Positions 1-9,629 of a DNA stretch of 64,000 bases are shown piece by piece. The notes under the pieces were generated by a model. That model was not told the DNA's origin, did not search any database, and was given only the letters and a program-made list of their open reading frames with translations. Origin of the DNA: Pikeienuella piscinae (GTDB lineage: Bacteria; Pseudomonadota; Alphaproteobacteria; Rhodobacterales; Rhodobacteraceae); contig NZ_CP049056.1 of the NCBI RefSeq assembly GCF_011044155.1, positions 1-64,000 of the forward strand, read 5' to 3'. Both the position numbers and the translations under genes were made by a program. Positions within the stretch are counted from its first letter, which is position 1. Each line of letters opens with the position of its first letter.

Positions 1-1165
1 GCGGCCATCACCACGATCATCGTCTCGCCGATCGCGCGGCTGACCGCGAGCAGCACCCCGCCAACGATGCCGGGGATCGCCGCGGGAAAGAGCACCTTGC
101 GCACGGTCTCGCCCTGCGTGGCGCCGAGCGCGAGCGACCCGTCGCGAAGGCCGCGCGGAACCGCTGAGAGCGCGTCGTCCGCGAAGGAGGAGATGAACGG
201 GATCAGCATGATCCCCATGACCCCGCCGGCGGCCAACGCGGTGTTGGGCGAAACCGGTATGCCCAGCGAAGCGCCGGCGGCGCGCAGCGCCGGCGCGACG
301 GTCAGAATGGCGAAGAAGCCGTAGACGACGGTGGGCACGCCGGCGAGAATCTCAAGCAGCGGTTTCGCCACGTCACGCAGGCGCTTCGGGGCGAACTGGT
401 TGAGATAGATCGCGCTGAGGAGGCCGATCGGCGTCGCCAGCGCCATCGCGATCACGCTGATGACGATGGTGCCGAGAAAGACCGGCAGCCAGCCGAAAGC
501 GCCGAGCCCGGCCACCTGGTCCTCGCGGATCGGTATCTGTGGCTCCCAGTTGAGGCCGAACAGGAATTCGTTGATCGGAACCTTCGCGAAGAACCGCGCG
601 GATTCGTAGAGAAGCGAGGCGATGATGCCCAATGTCGTGAAGACGGCGAGGACCGAAGCGAAGACCATCAGTCCGGACAGCGTGCGCTCCACTCTCTGAC
701 GCGCCCGGAACTCTGCGGCGACGGAGCGGCGCGCGATGTAGAGACCGCCCGCCATCAGCATGACGATCAGCGCCGCGAGCGCCCAGTCCGCCATGCCGTC
801 GAGCCGGTTCAACCGCGCGGCCGCTTCGCGGATGTAGGCGGTCGGTTCGCCGAAAATCCGCCCGGTGGCGGTCTGGCGGATCTCCGCGAGCATCAACGAA
901 ACCTCGCCGCTTTCCTTGCCGGCCATCGCTTCGTCGGGAATGCCTGCGAGGATCAGGGCGTCGAGGATCCGGCTTTCGAAAAGGAGCCAGAGCAGGAGAA
1001 AAATGATCGCCGGCAGCGCGATGAGGGAAAGCGCGTAGCCGCCATGATACGACGGCAGCGAATGGAGTTTCGCCCCGCCGCCCCGCAGCGTCTTGGCGGC
1101 TTCCCTGTTCAGGAAATAACCGGCGATGGCGGTGACGGCGATGATGAGGACGAGAGTCTGGATCA
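1..1165 (-). CDS. pstC: Phosphate ABC transporter permease PstC (3' part cut by window edge)
   Basis: Inner-membrane permease subunit of the high-affinity phosphate importer PstSCAB. The frame opens with an ATG at 1165 and stays open to base 1, giving 388 codons; the C-terminus lies outside. An N-terminal hydrophobic helix and a long soluble insert, as in other alphaproteobacterial PstC proteins, precede the permease domain. The last visible residues carry the coupling-loop motif (GATQGETVRKV, then PAAIPGI and SRAIGETM). It lies 91 bp downstream of pstS on the same strand, so co-transcription is likely. By family synteny pstA, pstB, phoU and phoB should follow off the left edge (inference). 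Confidence 0.9.
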
Positions 1166-1256
1166 TTGGCTCGCGCTTTTTCGGCTTGCGTCGCGCGGCG
1201 GCGACTTCGAACAGCGTGGCGCCGCCCGCGAAAGCGCGGACGGCGCCGAGGTGTCG

Positions 1257-2291
1257 TCAGCTCTCGGGAGCGGACATGTTCATGGCGCCGATCGCGGCGT
1301 CCTGAACTTCCTTGAGCTTGGCGGCGGGCAGAACCGTCAGGCCGCGCTCCTGAAGATACCCGCCGGCGCCCATCGAGGCGGACGAGGTGTATTCCTCGAC
1401 GAACTCGTTCAGGTTCGGGATCACGCCGCGATGCGCGTTCTTCACATAAACGAAGATCGGCCGCGCGATGTCGTACGAGAAATCGGCGATCGTGTCCTCG
1501 TTCGGCTCGACGCCGTTGACCGGGACGGCTTTCAACTTGTCCTGGTTCTCGAAAAGGAAGGAATAGCCGAAGATGCCGACGGCGTTCGCGTCGGCTTCCA
1601 GCCGCTGGACGATCAGGTTGTCGTTCTCGCCCGCCTCGACGAAGGGGCCGTCCTGACGCATCCGCGAGCAGTTCTCGTCGATCCAGTCGCCGTCGAAGCC
1701 GCCGTCCTTCACATAGGGCAGGGCCTTGCAGCCGTCATGCATGGCGAGCTCGACGAAGGCGTCGCGCGTGCCGGAAGTCGGCGGCGGGCCGTAGGCCAGG
1801 ATTTCAGTGTCGGGAAGCGAGGGATCGATCTCCGACCACTTCCGGTAGGGGTTGTCCGCCCACTCTCCGTCAACCGGAACCTGCGCCGCGAGCGCGAGGT
1901 AGATCTGCGCCTCGGTGAGAGCGAAATCGGGGGCGCTGCGCGAATGTGCGATCGTCAGCCCGTCATAGCCGACCAGCAGTTCGGTGATGTCGGTGACGCC
2001 GTTCTCGGTGCAAAGTTCGTATTCGGACGGCTTCATCGCGCGGGAGGCGCCGGTCATGTCGGCGTGGCCCTCGCCGACGCCGCCGCAGAATATCTTCATG
2101 CCGCCGCCTGTGCCGGTCGACTCGACGATCGGCGCCGCGCCGCCCATCTGGGCGCCGAACTCTTCGGCCACGGCCTGGCTGTAGGGGAAAACGGTCGAGG
2201 AGCCGACGACCCGAATCTGGTCGCGGGCGGTGGCGGACCCGGCGATCGCGACTGTGGTCGCGAGGGTCGCGAAGGCGATGCGCTTCTTCAT
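1257..2291 (-). CDS. pstS: Phosphate-binding periplasmic protein PstS
   Basis: Periplasmic phosphate receptor of the Pst transporter. The 344-residue product starts with a Sec signal (MKKRIAFATLATTVAIAG, cleavage near SATA-RD) followed by the PstS opening IRVVGSSTVFP and the anion-binding segment ESTGTGGG. The chosen ATG at 2291 has GGAGA 7-12 nt upstream. An in-frame ATG ten codons earlier lacks such a site and would bury the signal peptide. A PHO box lies upstream at 2402-2419, so PhoB control under phosphate starvation is likely. The gene precedes pstC and follows phoR. Confidence 0.93.
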   Translation of the reverse strand: MKKRIAFATLATTVAIAGSATARDQIRVVGSSTVFPYSQAVAEEFGAQMGGAAPIVESTGTGGGMKIFCGGVGEGHADMTGASRAMKPSEYELCTENGVTDITELLVGYDGLTIAHSRSAPDFALTEAQIYLALAAQVPVDGEWADNPYRKWSEIDPSLPDTEILAYGPPPTSGTRDAFVELAMHDGCKALPYVKDGGFDGDWIDENCSRMRQDGPFVEAGENDNLIVQRLEADANAVGIFGYSFLFENQDKLKAVPVNGVEPNEDTIADFSYDIARPIFVYVKNAHRGVIPNLNEFVEEYTSSASMGAGGYLQERGLTVLPAAKLKEVQDAAIGAMNMSAPES

Positions 2292-2401
2292 GTTGATGTC
2301 TCCATATCTGAAGCGTTTCAATGTTGTTCACGAGCGAAACGTCGCCGTTCCGTCTCAGTGGGGTGCCTACGCCCCGCAAGCCGAGTTTCTATGACGGATC
2401 G

Positions 2402-2419
2402 AGAACAGTTTTGTGACAG
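2402..2419 (-). promoter_or_regulatory. PHO box (PhoB site) upstream of pstS
   Basis: Read on the minus strand, this is CTGTCAC-AAAA-CTGTTCT: two 7-bp direct repeats with a 4-bp A-rich spacer, matching the PhoB consensus CTGTCAT-N4-CTGTCAT at 11 to 12 of 14 positions. A possible -10 (CATAGA) follows at 2393-2388, leaving a leader of about 90 nt before pstS. The site lies between the phoR stop and the pstS start, giving pstS its own Pho-controlled promoter. Confidence 0.65.
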
Positions 2420-2491
2420 CGTAAACGCATGGCGATAAACGATAGAATATGAGCGCTTCGGCCATCGCGCCGCGTTTCGCGGTTCGCGTCG

Positions 2492-3781
2492 TCACGGACC
2501 TTCGGCGGAGGCCGAGTCGCGCCGCCGCGGCAGCCAGATCGTGAAGGCGCTGCCCTCGCCGATAGTGGAGACGATGCGCATCTCGCCGCGGTGGCGTTGC
2601 AGGATATGCTTCGCGATGGCGAGGCCGAGCCCGGCGCCGCCGGCGCCCCGGCCCCGCGGCGTCGAGACGCGGTAGAACCGCTCGGTAAGGCGCGGCAGGT
2701 GTTCGCGCGCGATGCCGGGGCCGTCATCCGCCACGACAAGGCCGACCATGCCCGGCCATTCCGGCGCCGGCGCGGCGACACCGATCGTCACCGTGACGCC
2801 CTCGCCGCCATACTTCACGGCGTTTTCGATGAGATTGATCAGCAGCTGTGCGAGCTGGTCGCGATCGCCGGTCGTCAGCGGCCCATCATCGGGGGTCTCG
2901 AGGACGATCCGCGCCCCAGCCTCCGCCGCCACCGGGGCCATCGCGGCCGCCGTCGATCGCGCGAGCGCGCCGAGGGCGACCGGTTCGGTCGGGCGGACAT
3001 ACTGGTTCATCTCGATCCGGCTAAGCGACATCAGATTCTCGACCAGCCGTTTCATCCGTTCGGCTTCCGCGCCCATGATGCCGAGAAACCGGGTGCGCGC
3101 CGCCGCGTCGTCCTTCGCCGGGCCTTGCAGCGTCTCGATAAAGCCGATGATGGAGGCGAGAGGCGTTCTCAACTCGTGACTGGCGTTGGCGATGAAGTCC
3201 TGGCGCATCTCTTCGGCCCGTCGCATCCGGGTCTGGTCCTCGATCAGGATCAGCGCCGCCGGGGTGCGCGGTCCGGCCGGGTCGAGCGCCCGGACATGGG
3301 CCTCGAGCGCGCGCTCGACCCGCTCGCGGCTCAGCGTGAACCCGATCGTGCGCGGCGCGCCGTCGCCCAGCGTTTCTTCCACCGCTTCGATCAGCGCCGG
3401 CGCCCGTATCGCGGAGACGAGAGGCTCGCCGGAGGGGAGGACGGCGTCCGACGCCTCTTCGCCGCCGATCAGGCGCTGAGCGGCTTCGTTGATCCGCCTG
3501 ATGCGCTGTTCGGCGTCGACCAGGATCACCGCCGCCGGTAGGCGCGCCAGCGCCTCCGTGTCCGCGGCGGCCGGCGCCGCGACGTCGATGCTGGCGGGCG
3601 GGGTCGCGCCGGGGGCGCGTCGCGCGAGGAAGTAAACGCAGAGCCCGCCGGCGCCGGCGCCGAGCGCTGCAAGAAGCGCGGTGGCGAGCGCCCCGAGATC
3701 GAGCGGCGCGCAGATCAGTGCGGCGAGGGCGGCGCCGCCCGCGGGCGCAAGAAGCGGGGTCAGGGTTGGCGGCGGGGTCAT
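2492..3781 (-). CDS. phoR: Phosphate regulon sensor histidine kinase PhoR
   Basis: Membrane histidine kinase expected to phosphorylate PhoB when phosphate is low. Of 429 residues, 10-28 and 31-53 are hydrophobic, about 75-185 form a PAS-like region, and the HisKA box (NASHELRTPLASI) places the phospho-accepting histidine at residue 202. The catalytic domain shows the N box (NLIENAVKYG), the G1 box (DDGPGIA) and the G2 box (GAGLGLAI). The order phoR-pstS-pstC supports PhoR over other kinases. It is transcribed divergently from the DUF1178 gene. Confidence 0.9.
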   Translation of the reverse strand: MTPPPTLTPLLAPAGGAALAALICAPLDLGALATALLAALGAGAGGLCVYFLARRAPGATPPASIDVAAPAAADTEALARLPAAVILVDAEQRIRRINEAAQRLIGGEEASDAVLPSGEPLVSAIRAPALIEAVEETLGDGAPRTIGFTLSRERVERALEAHVRALDPAGPRTPAALILIEDQTRMRRAEEMRQDFIANASHELRTPLASIIGFIETLQGPAKDDAAARTRFLGIMGAEAERMKRLVENLMSLSRIEMNQYVRPTEPVALGALARSTAAAMAPVAAEAGARIVLETPDDGPLTTGDRDQLAQLLINLIENAVKYGGEGVTVTIGVAAPAPEWPGMVGLVVADDGPGIAREHLPRLTERFYRVSTPRGRGAGGAGLGLAIAKHILQRHRGEMRIVSTIGEGSAFTIWLPRRRDSASAEGP

Positions 3782-3875
3782 GGTCGCGCCTCTTAACCGA
3801 TGCGCGGCGGCGAAAGAAGCGGGATTGCCTTTGCCGCACCGACATATATCTAATGGCGCGAGGGCAGGACGAGAG

Positions 3876-4328
3876 ATGATCCGATACCAGTTGAAATGTG
3901 ACGAAGGGCACGAGTTCGAGGCGTGGTTCGGCTCGGCGGCGGCCTATGACGATCAGGCGGAGCGTGGCCTGGTTTCCTGCGCGGTCTGCGGCTCGACGCG
4001 GGTTGAAAAGGCGCCGATGGCGCCCGCATTGCCGGCGAAAGCGAACCGGGCGGCCGACCGCGCGGCGCCGGAAGCGCCGACGAAACCGATGCTTTCGGCT
4101 CCGGTTCCGAAAGAGATCGCCGAGAAGCTGTCGGCGCTACGGCGCGAGATCGAGAAGAATTCGAGCTATGTCGGCCGCCGTTTCGCAGCCGAGGCCCGCG
4201 CCATGCATCTCGGCGAGGCGGAGAATCGCGCCATCCACGGCGAGGCGACGGGCGACGAGGCCAAGGCGCTGATCGAGGAGGGCGTGCCTGTCGCGCCGCT
4301 GCCGTTCAGCCTGCGCCGCGACGACTGA
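3876..4328 (+). CDS. DUF1178 family protein
   Basis: Small soluble protein of 150 residues of unknown function, conserved in alphaproteobacteria. The N-terminus (MIRYQLKCDEGHEFEAWF) and the later CAVCGS form a zinc-ribbon-like Cys pattern: a single Cys at residue 8, then the CxxC pair. The C-terminal half is helical and charged, with SSYVGRRFAAEARAMHLGE, a segment typical of this family. The open frame extends further upstream, but the ATG at 3876 has an AGGACGAG ribosome site and matches the family start. It is divergent from phoR and shares its promoter region (3782-3875). Confidence 0.85.
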   Translation: MIRYQLKCDEGHEFEAWFGSAAAYDDQAERGLVSCAVCGSTRVEKAPMAPALPAKANRAADRAAPEAPTKPMLSAPVPKEIAEKLSALRREIEKNSSYVGRRFAAEARAMHLGEAENRAIHGEATGDEAKALIEEGVPVAPLPFSLRRDD

Positions 4329-4414
4329 GCGCGGGGCCGGGGCGGAAGAGACGTAGGGGCTTTCATCGGCTGCGACAGGGCCGCCCGCGGGACGGGCATG
4401 CGCCTTTCGCCGTC

Positions 4415-4443
4415 TTGCGGCCTCCCGTCCCCGGAGCTATAGC
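4415..4443 (+). promoter_or_regulatory. Sigma-70-type promoter for lysC
   Basis: TTGCGG at 4415-4420 and TATAGC at 4438-4443 are separated by exactly 17 bp. The predicted start near 4450 would give a leader of about 33 nt before the lysC ATG. Confidence 0.5.
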
Positions 4444-4482
4444 GACCGCGCCCGCCGAGAGGGCGAAAAGGAGCCTTCCGAG

Positions 4483-5766
4483 ATGTCCGCGCCCCCATCC
4501 GCGCCCCGATCGAATTTGCCGTCGAAACCGCGCCTGGTCATGAAATTCGGCGGCACCTCCGTCGCCGATATGGACCGGATCAGGAGCGCCGCCGCGCGTG
4601 TCCGGCGCGAGGTCGACGCGGGTTATGAGGTCGCCGTCATCGTCTCCGCGATGGCTGGGGAGACCAACCGGTTGGTCGCCCATGTCCGAGAAGCTTCCGA
4701 GACGCCCGGCTCCAATAGTCCCGGATTCTTCGACGCGCGCGAATATGACAGCGTCGTCGCCTCGGGCGAGCAGGTGACCAGTGGGCTGCTGGCGATCACC
4801 TTGCAGGAAATGGGCGTGCCGGCGCGGTCATGGGCCGGCTGGCAGGTGCCTGTGCGCACCTCGGCCGCGCACGGCGCCGCGCGGATCGAGGAGATCGACA
4901 CCGCGAAGCTCGACGAGCGTTTCGCGATGGGCATGCACGCCGTGATCGCCGGTTTTCAGGGCGTGAGCGCCGAGGGCCGCATCACCACGCTCGGCCGCGG
5001 CGGGTCCGACACCACCGCGGTCGCTTTCGCTGCGGCGCTCGGCGCGGAGCGGTGCGACATCTACACCGATGTCGACGGCGTCTACACCACCGACCCGCGC
5101 ATCGAACGAAGAGCTCGCAAGCTGGAGCGCATCAGCTTCGAGGAGATGCTGGAGCTCGCCTCGCTCGGCGCGAAGGTGCTGCAGACGCGCTCGGTCGAGC
5201 TTGCGATGAACTACGGCGTCAAGCTGATGGTGCGATCAAGTTTCAGCGACGATCCGGGCACGCTGGTTTGCCCAGAGGAGGAAATCGTGGAGAAGAACGT
5301 TGTGAGCGGTATCGCCGCCGAACGCGGCCAGGCGAAGGTCACGCTGCTGAAGGTTGCGGACCGCCCCGGCGTCGCCGCTTCGATCTTCGGGTCGCTGGCC
5401 GATGGGGGGGTCAACGTGGACATGATCGTCCAGAACATCTCCGAGGAGGGGCATACCGACATGACCTTCTCGTGCGCCGAGGACGATGTGCAGCGCGCCC
5501 GGAGCCTGCTGGAGAACGCGAAGGACGCCATCGGCTATCGCGAAATTGTCGTCGACGAGGATGTGGCCAAGGTCTCCGTCGTCGGCGTCGGCATGCGGTC
5601 GCATTCCGGCGTCGCGAAAACGATGTTCGGGGCGCTGGCGGCGGACGGGGTCAACATCAAGGTGATCACGACCTCCGAGATCAAGGTCAGCGTGCTGATC
5701 GATCGGAAGTACATGGAGCTCGCCGTCCAGTCGCTGCACAGCGCGTTCGGGCTCGACAAGGGCTGA
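4483..5766 (+). CDS. lysC: Aspartate kinase LysC
   Basis: Phosphorylates aspartate, the first step toward lysine, diaminopimelate, threonine and methionine. The 427-residue protein has the kinase signature KFGGTSV at 21-27, the nucleotide-site segment TLGRGGSDTTAVA and TDVDGVYTTDPR. Two ACT domains occupy about residues 285-427 (DRPGVAASIFG; SVVGVGMRSHSGVA) and normally bind the feedback effectors. The start is supported by AGGAG 12 nt upstream; an in-frame ATG at 4540 directly before KFGGTS is possible. It is slightly longer than usual because of a proline-rich N-terminal tail. Confidence 0.95.
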   Translation: MSAPPSAPRSNLPSKPRLVMKFGGTSVADMDRIRSAAARVRREVDAGYEVAVIVSAMAGETNRLVAHVREASETPGSNSPGFFDAREYDSVVASGEQVTSGLLAITLQEMGVPARSWAGWQVPVRTSAAHGAARIEEIDTAKLDERFAMGMHAVIAGFQGVSAEGRITTLGRGGSDTTAVAFAAALGAERCDIYTDVDGVYTTDPRIERRARKLERISFEEMLELASLGAKVLQTRSVELAMNYGVKLMVRSSFSDDPGTLVCPEEEIVEKNVVSGIAAERGQAKVTLLKVADRPGVAASIFGSLADGGVNVDMIVQNISEEGHTDMTFSCAEDDVQRARSLLENAKDAIGYREIVVDEDVAKVSVVGVGMRSHSGVAKTMFGALAADGVNIKVITTSEIKVSVLIDRKYMELAVQSLHSAFGLDKG

Positions 5767-5818
5767 GGAGGCGCTGCGCCGCCACCATCGGCGAGCGCGG
5801 CGGGAAGGAGAGGAATAC

Positions 5819-8053
5819 ATGCCGCCAGCGGCGGATATCGGCTCGCGCGTCCTCCTCCGTCGGTTGCGTCAGGTGATGGCGCAACCCGGCGATCCGCAGG
5901 CGCGGCTTGACCGGATCGTATCGGTGATCGCCACCAATATGGTGGCGGAGGTTTGTTCGATCTATCTGCGCCGCGACGAGGCGATGCTCGAGCTTTGCGC
6001 GACCGAAGGGCTGCGTGCTGAGGCGGTGCATCGCACCCGCTTCCGGTACGGGCAGGGCCTCGTCGGCCGCATCGCCCAGCGGGCGGAGCCCTTAACCACC
6101 ACCGACGCGCCGCGCGCGCCCGGCTTCGAATACCGACCGGAGACCGGCGAGGAGATCTACTCCAGTTTCTGCGGCGTCCCGATCCAGCGGCTCGGCAAGG
6201 TGATCGGCGTGCTTGTGGTGCAGAACGCCGCCGCCCGCGAGTACACCGAAGACGAGATCGACGCGCTCGAAGTGATCGCCATGGTGATCGCCGAGATGGC
6301 CGACGCCGGTCAGCTGACGGGTGAGGGATTCGACCTCGCGCGCTCGGCGCCGAAGACCTATCAGGGCGTCGCCGCGTCCGACGGCGCGGCGATCGGTCCG
6401 GTCCACCTCCACGAGCCGAAACTGGCGATCAGCAACCCCTTCACCGACGATGTGGAGGGCGAGCGCGCCCGGCTCGACGCGTCGATGGTCGATCTGCGCC
6501 ATGAGGTCGACGCGCTGGTCGCGGCCGACCTGGCTGGCGCCCCGGCCGAATACCGCGAGGTGCTGGAGGCCTACAGGATGTTCGCCCATGACAAGGGCTG
6601 GCTCCGCCGTCTCCATGAAGCGGTCGCCTCCGGCGTGGTCGCGGAGGTGGCGGTGGAGCGGGTGCAGTCGGCGGCGCGCAGCAGGATGGAACGGGCGGCG
6701 AACCCCTATCTTCGCGACCGTCTTCACGATCTGGACGATCTCGCCAACCGGCTTCTTCGCCGGCTCAACGGCGGCGTGGGTGGGGAGACCCCGCAGGGCG
6801 CGATCCTCGTCTGTCGCACGATCGGTCCGGGGGAGCTCCTCGACCATGGCGGGCGCATCGCCGCGGTGGTGATGGAGGAGGGCGCGGTCGGCTCCCACGC
6901 CGCGATCGTCGCGCGCGCGCTGGCGATCCCGATGGTGGTCGGGATCGAACGCATCGTCGCCGAGGCGGAGAATGGCGACGCCATGATCGTCGATGGCGAC
7001 CGGGGCGAGGCATTCCTGCGCCCGCCCGACAATCTCGCCGACGCCTATCGCGAGAAGATCGCCAGCGCGAAGGAGGCCGAGGCCCGTTATCGCGAGATTC
7101 GCGGCCAACCCGCCGAGACGCGGGACGGCGCGCATGTCGCGCTTCATATCAACGCCGGCTTGCTCTCGGACATGCCCAATCTTCACGACGTCGGGGCTGC
7201 GGGCGTCGGGCTTTACCGCACCGAATTGCAGTTTCTCACCCGGCCGACATTGCCGCGCCGCGCCGATCAGGCGGCGCTCTACGGAAGGGTGCTGGACGCG
7301 GCGCGGGGCGCGCCGGTGGTTTTCCGGACGCTTGATATCGGCTCCGACAAGGTCCTGCCCTACATGCGTCGGCCCTTGGAGGAGAACCCGGCGCTCGGGT
7401 GGCGGGCGATCAGGGTTGGGCTGGACAAGCCTTTCGCGTTGAAGATGCAGGCGCAGGCGCTCTTGCGCGGCGCCGGCGCACGGCCTCTGCGGGTGATGTT
7501 CCCTTTTATTGCGGCGGAATCGGAGTTCTACGCCGCGCGGGATATCGTGACCGAGACGCACGCCCGGCTGCAGAAGCTCGGCTACACGGTGACGGACGAC
7601 TTGAAGGTCGGCGCGATGCTGGAGACGCCGTCGCTTGCTTATGCTTCCGACAGTTTCTTCAGCGACGTCGATTTCCTCTCCGTCGGCGGCAACGACCTTC
7701 TCCAGTTCTTTTTCGCCGCGGATCGCGGCAATGAGCGGGTGCGCCGGCGTTATGACACGCTCTCGGCCTCCTATCTCGGTTTCCTGCGCGCGATCATCGC
7801 GCGCGCCGACGCCGCCGGCACGCCGATCTCCTTTTGCGGCGAGGCTGCGGGCCGGGCGGAGGAGGCGGTGGCTCTGGCGGCGATCGGGTTCCGTGCGCTC
7901 TCGATGCGCCCGGCGTCGATCGGCCGGGTGAAATTCGCGCTGCGGGCCGTCGAGCTTCAGGCTGCGCGGTCCATCGTCGACGAGGCGATCGCCGGCGGCG
8001 CCGCGGCGCGCCCGGCGATCAGGGCGATGTTGGCGCGCGCAGGCGCGCTCTGA
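5819..8053 (+). CDS. ptsP: PEP-protein phosphotransferase PtsP (enzyme I-Ntr, GAF domain)
   Basis: Transfers phosphate from phosphoenolpyruvate to NPr in the regulatory nitrogen PTS, rather than driving sugar uptake. In 744 residues there is an N-terminal GAF domain (about 20-165), which senses glutamine or 2-oxoglutarate in relatives, then the EI phosphohistidine domain with GSHAAIVAR (active His360) and the PEP-binding barrel (GLYRTELQFL; SVGGNDLLQ; ISFCGEAAG with Cys673). The start has AGGAGAGGAATAC upstream. The lysC-ptsP neighbourhood is common in Rhodobacterales. Confidence 0.93.
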   Translation: MPPAADIGSRVLLRRLRQVMAQPGDPQARLDRIVSVIATNMVAEVCSIYLRRDEAMLELCATEGLRAEAVHRTRFRYGQGLVGRIAQRAEPLTTTDAPRAPGFEYRPETGEEIYSSFCGVPIQRLGKVIGVLVVQNAAAREYTEDEIDALEVIAMVIAEMADAGQLTGEGFDLARSAPKTYQGVAASDGAAIGPVHLHEPKLAISNPFTDDVEGERARLDASMVDLRHEVDALVAADLAGAPAEYREVLEAYRMFAHDKGWLRRLHEAVASGVVAEVAVERVQSAARSRMERAANPYLRDRLHDLDDLANRLLRRLNGGVGGETPQGAILVCRTIGPGELLDHGGRIAAVVMEEGAVGSHAAIVARALAIPMVVGIERIVAEAENGDAMIVDGDRGEAFLRPPDNLADAYREKIASAKEAEARYREIRGQPAETRDGAHVALHINAGLLSDMPNLHDVGAAGVGLYRTELQFLTRPTLPRRADQAALYGRVLDAARGAPVVFRTLDIGSDKVLPYMRRPLEENPALGWRAIRVGLDKPFALKMQAQALLRGAGARPLRVMFPFIAAESEFYAARDIVTETHARLQKLGYTVTDDLKVGAMLETPSLAYASDSFFSDVDFLSVGGNDLLQFFFAADRGNERVRRRYDTLSASYLGFLRAIIARADAAGTPISFCGEAAGRAEEAVALAAIGFRALSMRPASIGRVKFALRAVELQAARSIVDEAIAGGAAARPAIRAMLARAGAL

Positions 8054-8163
8054 GAGGCAGCCCGGCGTTCCGATGATTCCGCGCGCTGCGGGAACCCGAT
8101 CCAGTCTTCGACGTTGATACAACATGGCCGCGCCACGCCGGCCGCCCGAGAAAGGAACCCGCC

Positions 8164-8238
8164 ATGAACGGCATCATCTATCTCGTCGGCCTCATCGTCG
8201 TCGTCGGATTTATTCTTTCCCTTACCGGCGTCGTCTGA
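8164..8238 (+). CDS. 24-residue single-span membrane protein
   Basis: The product begins MNGIIYLVGLIVVVGFILSL and ends TGVV, a single hydrophobic helix. The ATG has a strong ribosome site (AAAGGAACC) 6 nt upstream, unusual for a random open frame. Very similar mini-proteins with the opening M-N-x-I-I-Y-x-V-G-L occur annotated or unannotated in Rhodobacterales (memory, not searched). It lies 26 bp before a DUF3309 gene and may be co-transcribed with it. Function unknown. Confidence 0.6.
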   Translation: MNGIIYLVGLIVVVGFILSLTGVV

Positions 8239-8264
8239 CGACACCGCCCCGAAAGGCTGCTCCC

Positions 8265-8420
8265 ATGCTTGGAACAATTCTTCTCGTCATTCTTATTCTT
8301 CTTCTGATTGGCGCCCTGCCGCGCTGGGGTTACAGCGCGGGCTGGGGGTATGGCCCTTCGGGCGGGTTGGGACTCGTCCTGGTGATCGTTCTCATTCTGG
8401 TTCTGCTCGGCCACATTTGA
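8265..8420 (+). CDS. DUF3309 family small membrane protein
   Basis: 51-residue protein with two hydrophobic segments (LLVILILLLIGALP and LGLVLVIVLILVLLG) separated by a Gly/Trp/Tyr loop (GYSAGWGYGPSGG), the hallmark of DUF3309. The start has GAAAGGCTGCTCCC upstream. Members are widespread in alphaproteobacteria, and no biochemical role is established. It sits directly after the 24-residue protein and converges on moeA, ending 9 bp from the moeA stop. Confidence 0.85.
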   Translation: MLGTILLVILILLLIGALPRWGYSAGWGYGPSGGLGLVLVIVLILVLLGHI

Positions 8421-8429
8421 GCCGCCGGC

Positions 8430-9629
8430 TCAAAGCCGGATCGTGTCGATCTCTTCGCCCGCCTTCCGCGCCGCGGCGCCGGGCGGCATGACGATGAGGG
8501 CGTTCGCCGCCGCCAGGACGGAAAGAAGCGAGCTATCCTGGTCGGGGAACGGAAAGACGAGCGGTCCTTCCGGCGTCTCCTCCAGCCGCGCGCGCATGTA
8601 GTGTTCACGCGGCCCATTGTCCGGCAGCGCAGAGCCGAGCCGGGCGCGCACGCGCGGCGGCGCCGCCGCGTCCAGCCCTAGAAAAGCGTCGATCATCGGG
8701 CGGAGCAGAATGCGCCCGAGCACCATCGACGAAACCGGGTTTCCCGGCAGCCCGACCATCGCGCGCCCGCGGACCCGTCCCGCCATCAGCGGTTTTCCCG
8801 GCCGCATCGCAACGCGATAGAAGCTCAGATCGAGCCCTTCCTCGGCGAAGACGCTGCGGACGAGATCATGATCGCCGACGGATGCGCCCCCGAGCGTGAC
8901 GATCAGGTCGGCGTCCTCGGCGCCGCCGAGCGCGGCCTTCAGGGACGCAGCGTCATCGCGCGCGATCGGCTCGATCCTCGCCTCCGCCCCGGCCGCCTCC
9001 AGCATCGCCGCGAGGCCGTAGTTGTTGGACGAGATGATCTGGCTCGGGCCGGGCTGCTCGCCCGGAGTGACCAGTTCGTCCCCCGTCGCGATCAGGCTCA
9101 CCAGCGGACGGCGGCGCACTTCCAGCATCGGCGCGTTCATCGATGCGGCGAGCGCGATCTCGTTCGCTGTCAGTCGTCGGCCGGCCTCCAGCCGCGCGCC
9201 GGCGCGGAAATCCTTGCCGGCGGGGCGAATATGGCCGCCTGGCGTTGGCGTCTCCTTCACCCTGATGCGGTCTCCGTTCCGCTCCGCATCCTCCTGAATC
9301 AGCACGGTGTCGGCCCCGTCGGGAATCGGCGCGCCGGTGAAGATGCGAACAGCCTGTCCCGATCTCATCTCCGGCGTGAAAGTTGCGCCGGCGGCGACCT
9401 CGCCGACGACCTCCAGTTCCGCGCCGGCCACGGCGTCCTCCGCCTTCACCGCGTAGCCGTCCATCGCAGAGGCGGCGAAGGGCGGCTGGTCGTGGCGCGC
9501 GATCACCGGGGCGGCGAGAACCCGCCCGGCGGCGTGATCGAGTGGAACCGTCTCCACCCCGACCGGCGCGGCGAGGGCGAGGATCCGCGCGAGGGCCTCC
9601 GCGGCGGATAGAAGCGGCGGTTGGCTCAT
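8430..9629 (-). CDS. moeA: Molybdopterin molybdenumtransferase MoeA
   Basis: Inserts molybdate into adenylylated molybdopterin to complete molybdenum cofactor. The 399 residues cover the usual MoeA layout: the substrate loop ([13 protein letters not shown], residues 48-60), the [11 protein letters not shown] turn, the MoCF domain with TGDELV and [23 protein letters not shown], and [11 protein letters not shown]. It overlaps moaC by 4 bp, and trpC overlaps moaC in turn, forming a translationally coupled trpC-moaC-moeA unit. Confidence 0.95.
   Translation of the reverse strand: MSQPPLLSAAEALARILALAAPVGVETVPLDHAAGRVLAAPVIARHDQPPFAASAMDGYAVKAEDAVAGAELEVVGEVAAGATFTPEMRSGQAVRIFTGAPIPDGADTVLIQEDAERNGDRIRVKETPTPGGHIRPAGKDFRAGARLEAGRRLTANEIALAASMNAPMLEVRRRPLVSLIATGDELVTPGEQPGPSQIISSNNYGLAAMLEAAGAEARIEPIARDDAASLKAALGGAEDADLIVTLGGASVGDHDLVRSVFAEEGLDLSFYRVAMRPGKPLMAGRVRGRAMVGLPGNPVSSMVLGRILLRPMIDAFLGLDAAAPPRVRARLGSALPDNGPREHYMRARLEETPEGPLVFPFPDQDSSLLSVLAAANALIVMPPGAAARKAGEEIDTIRL

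Noticed and set aside
1044-2438. 464-codon plus-strand open frame opposite pstS
   Set aside because: High-GC shadow frame: the minus strand encodes a full PstS with signal peptide; the plus product is Arg/Gly/Asp rich without any domain.
6092-8125. 677-codon minus-strand open frame opposite ptsP
   Set aside because: PtsP motifs on the plus strand are complete; the reverse frame has none.
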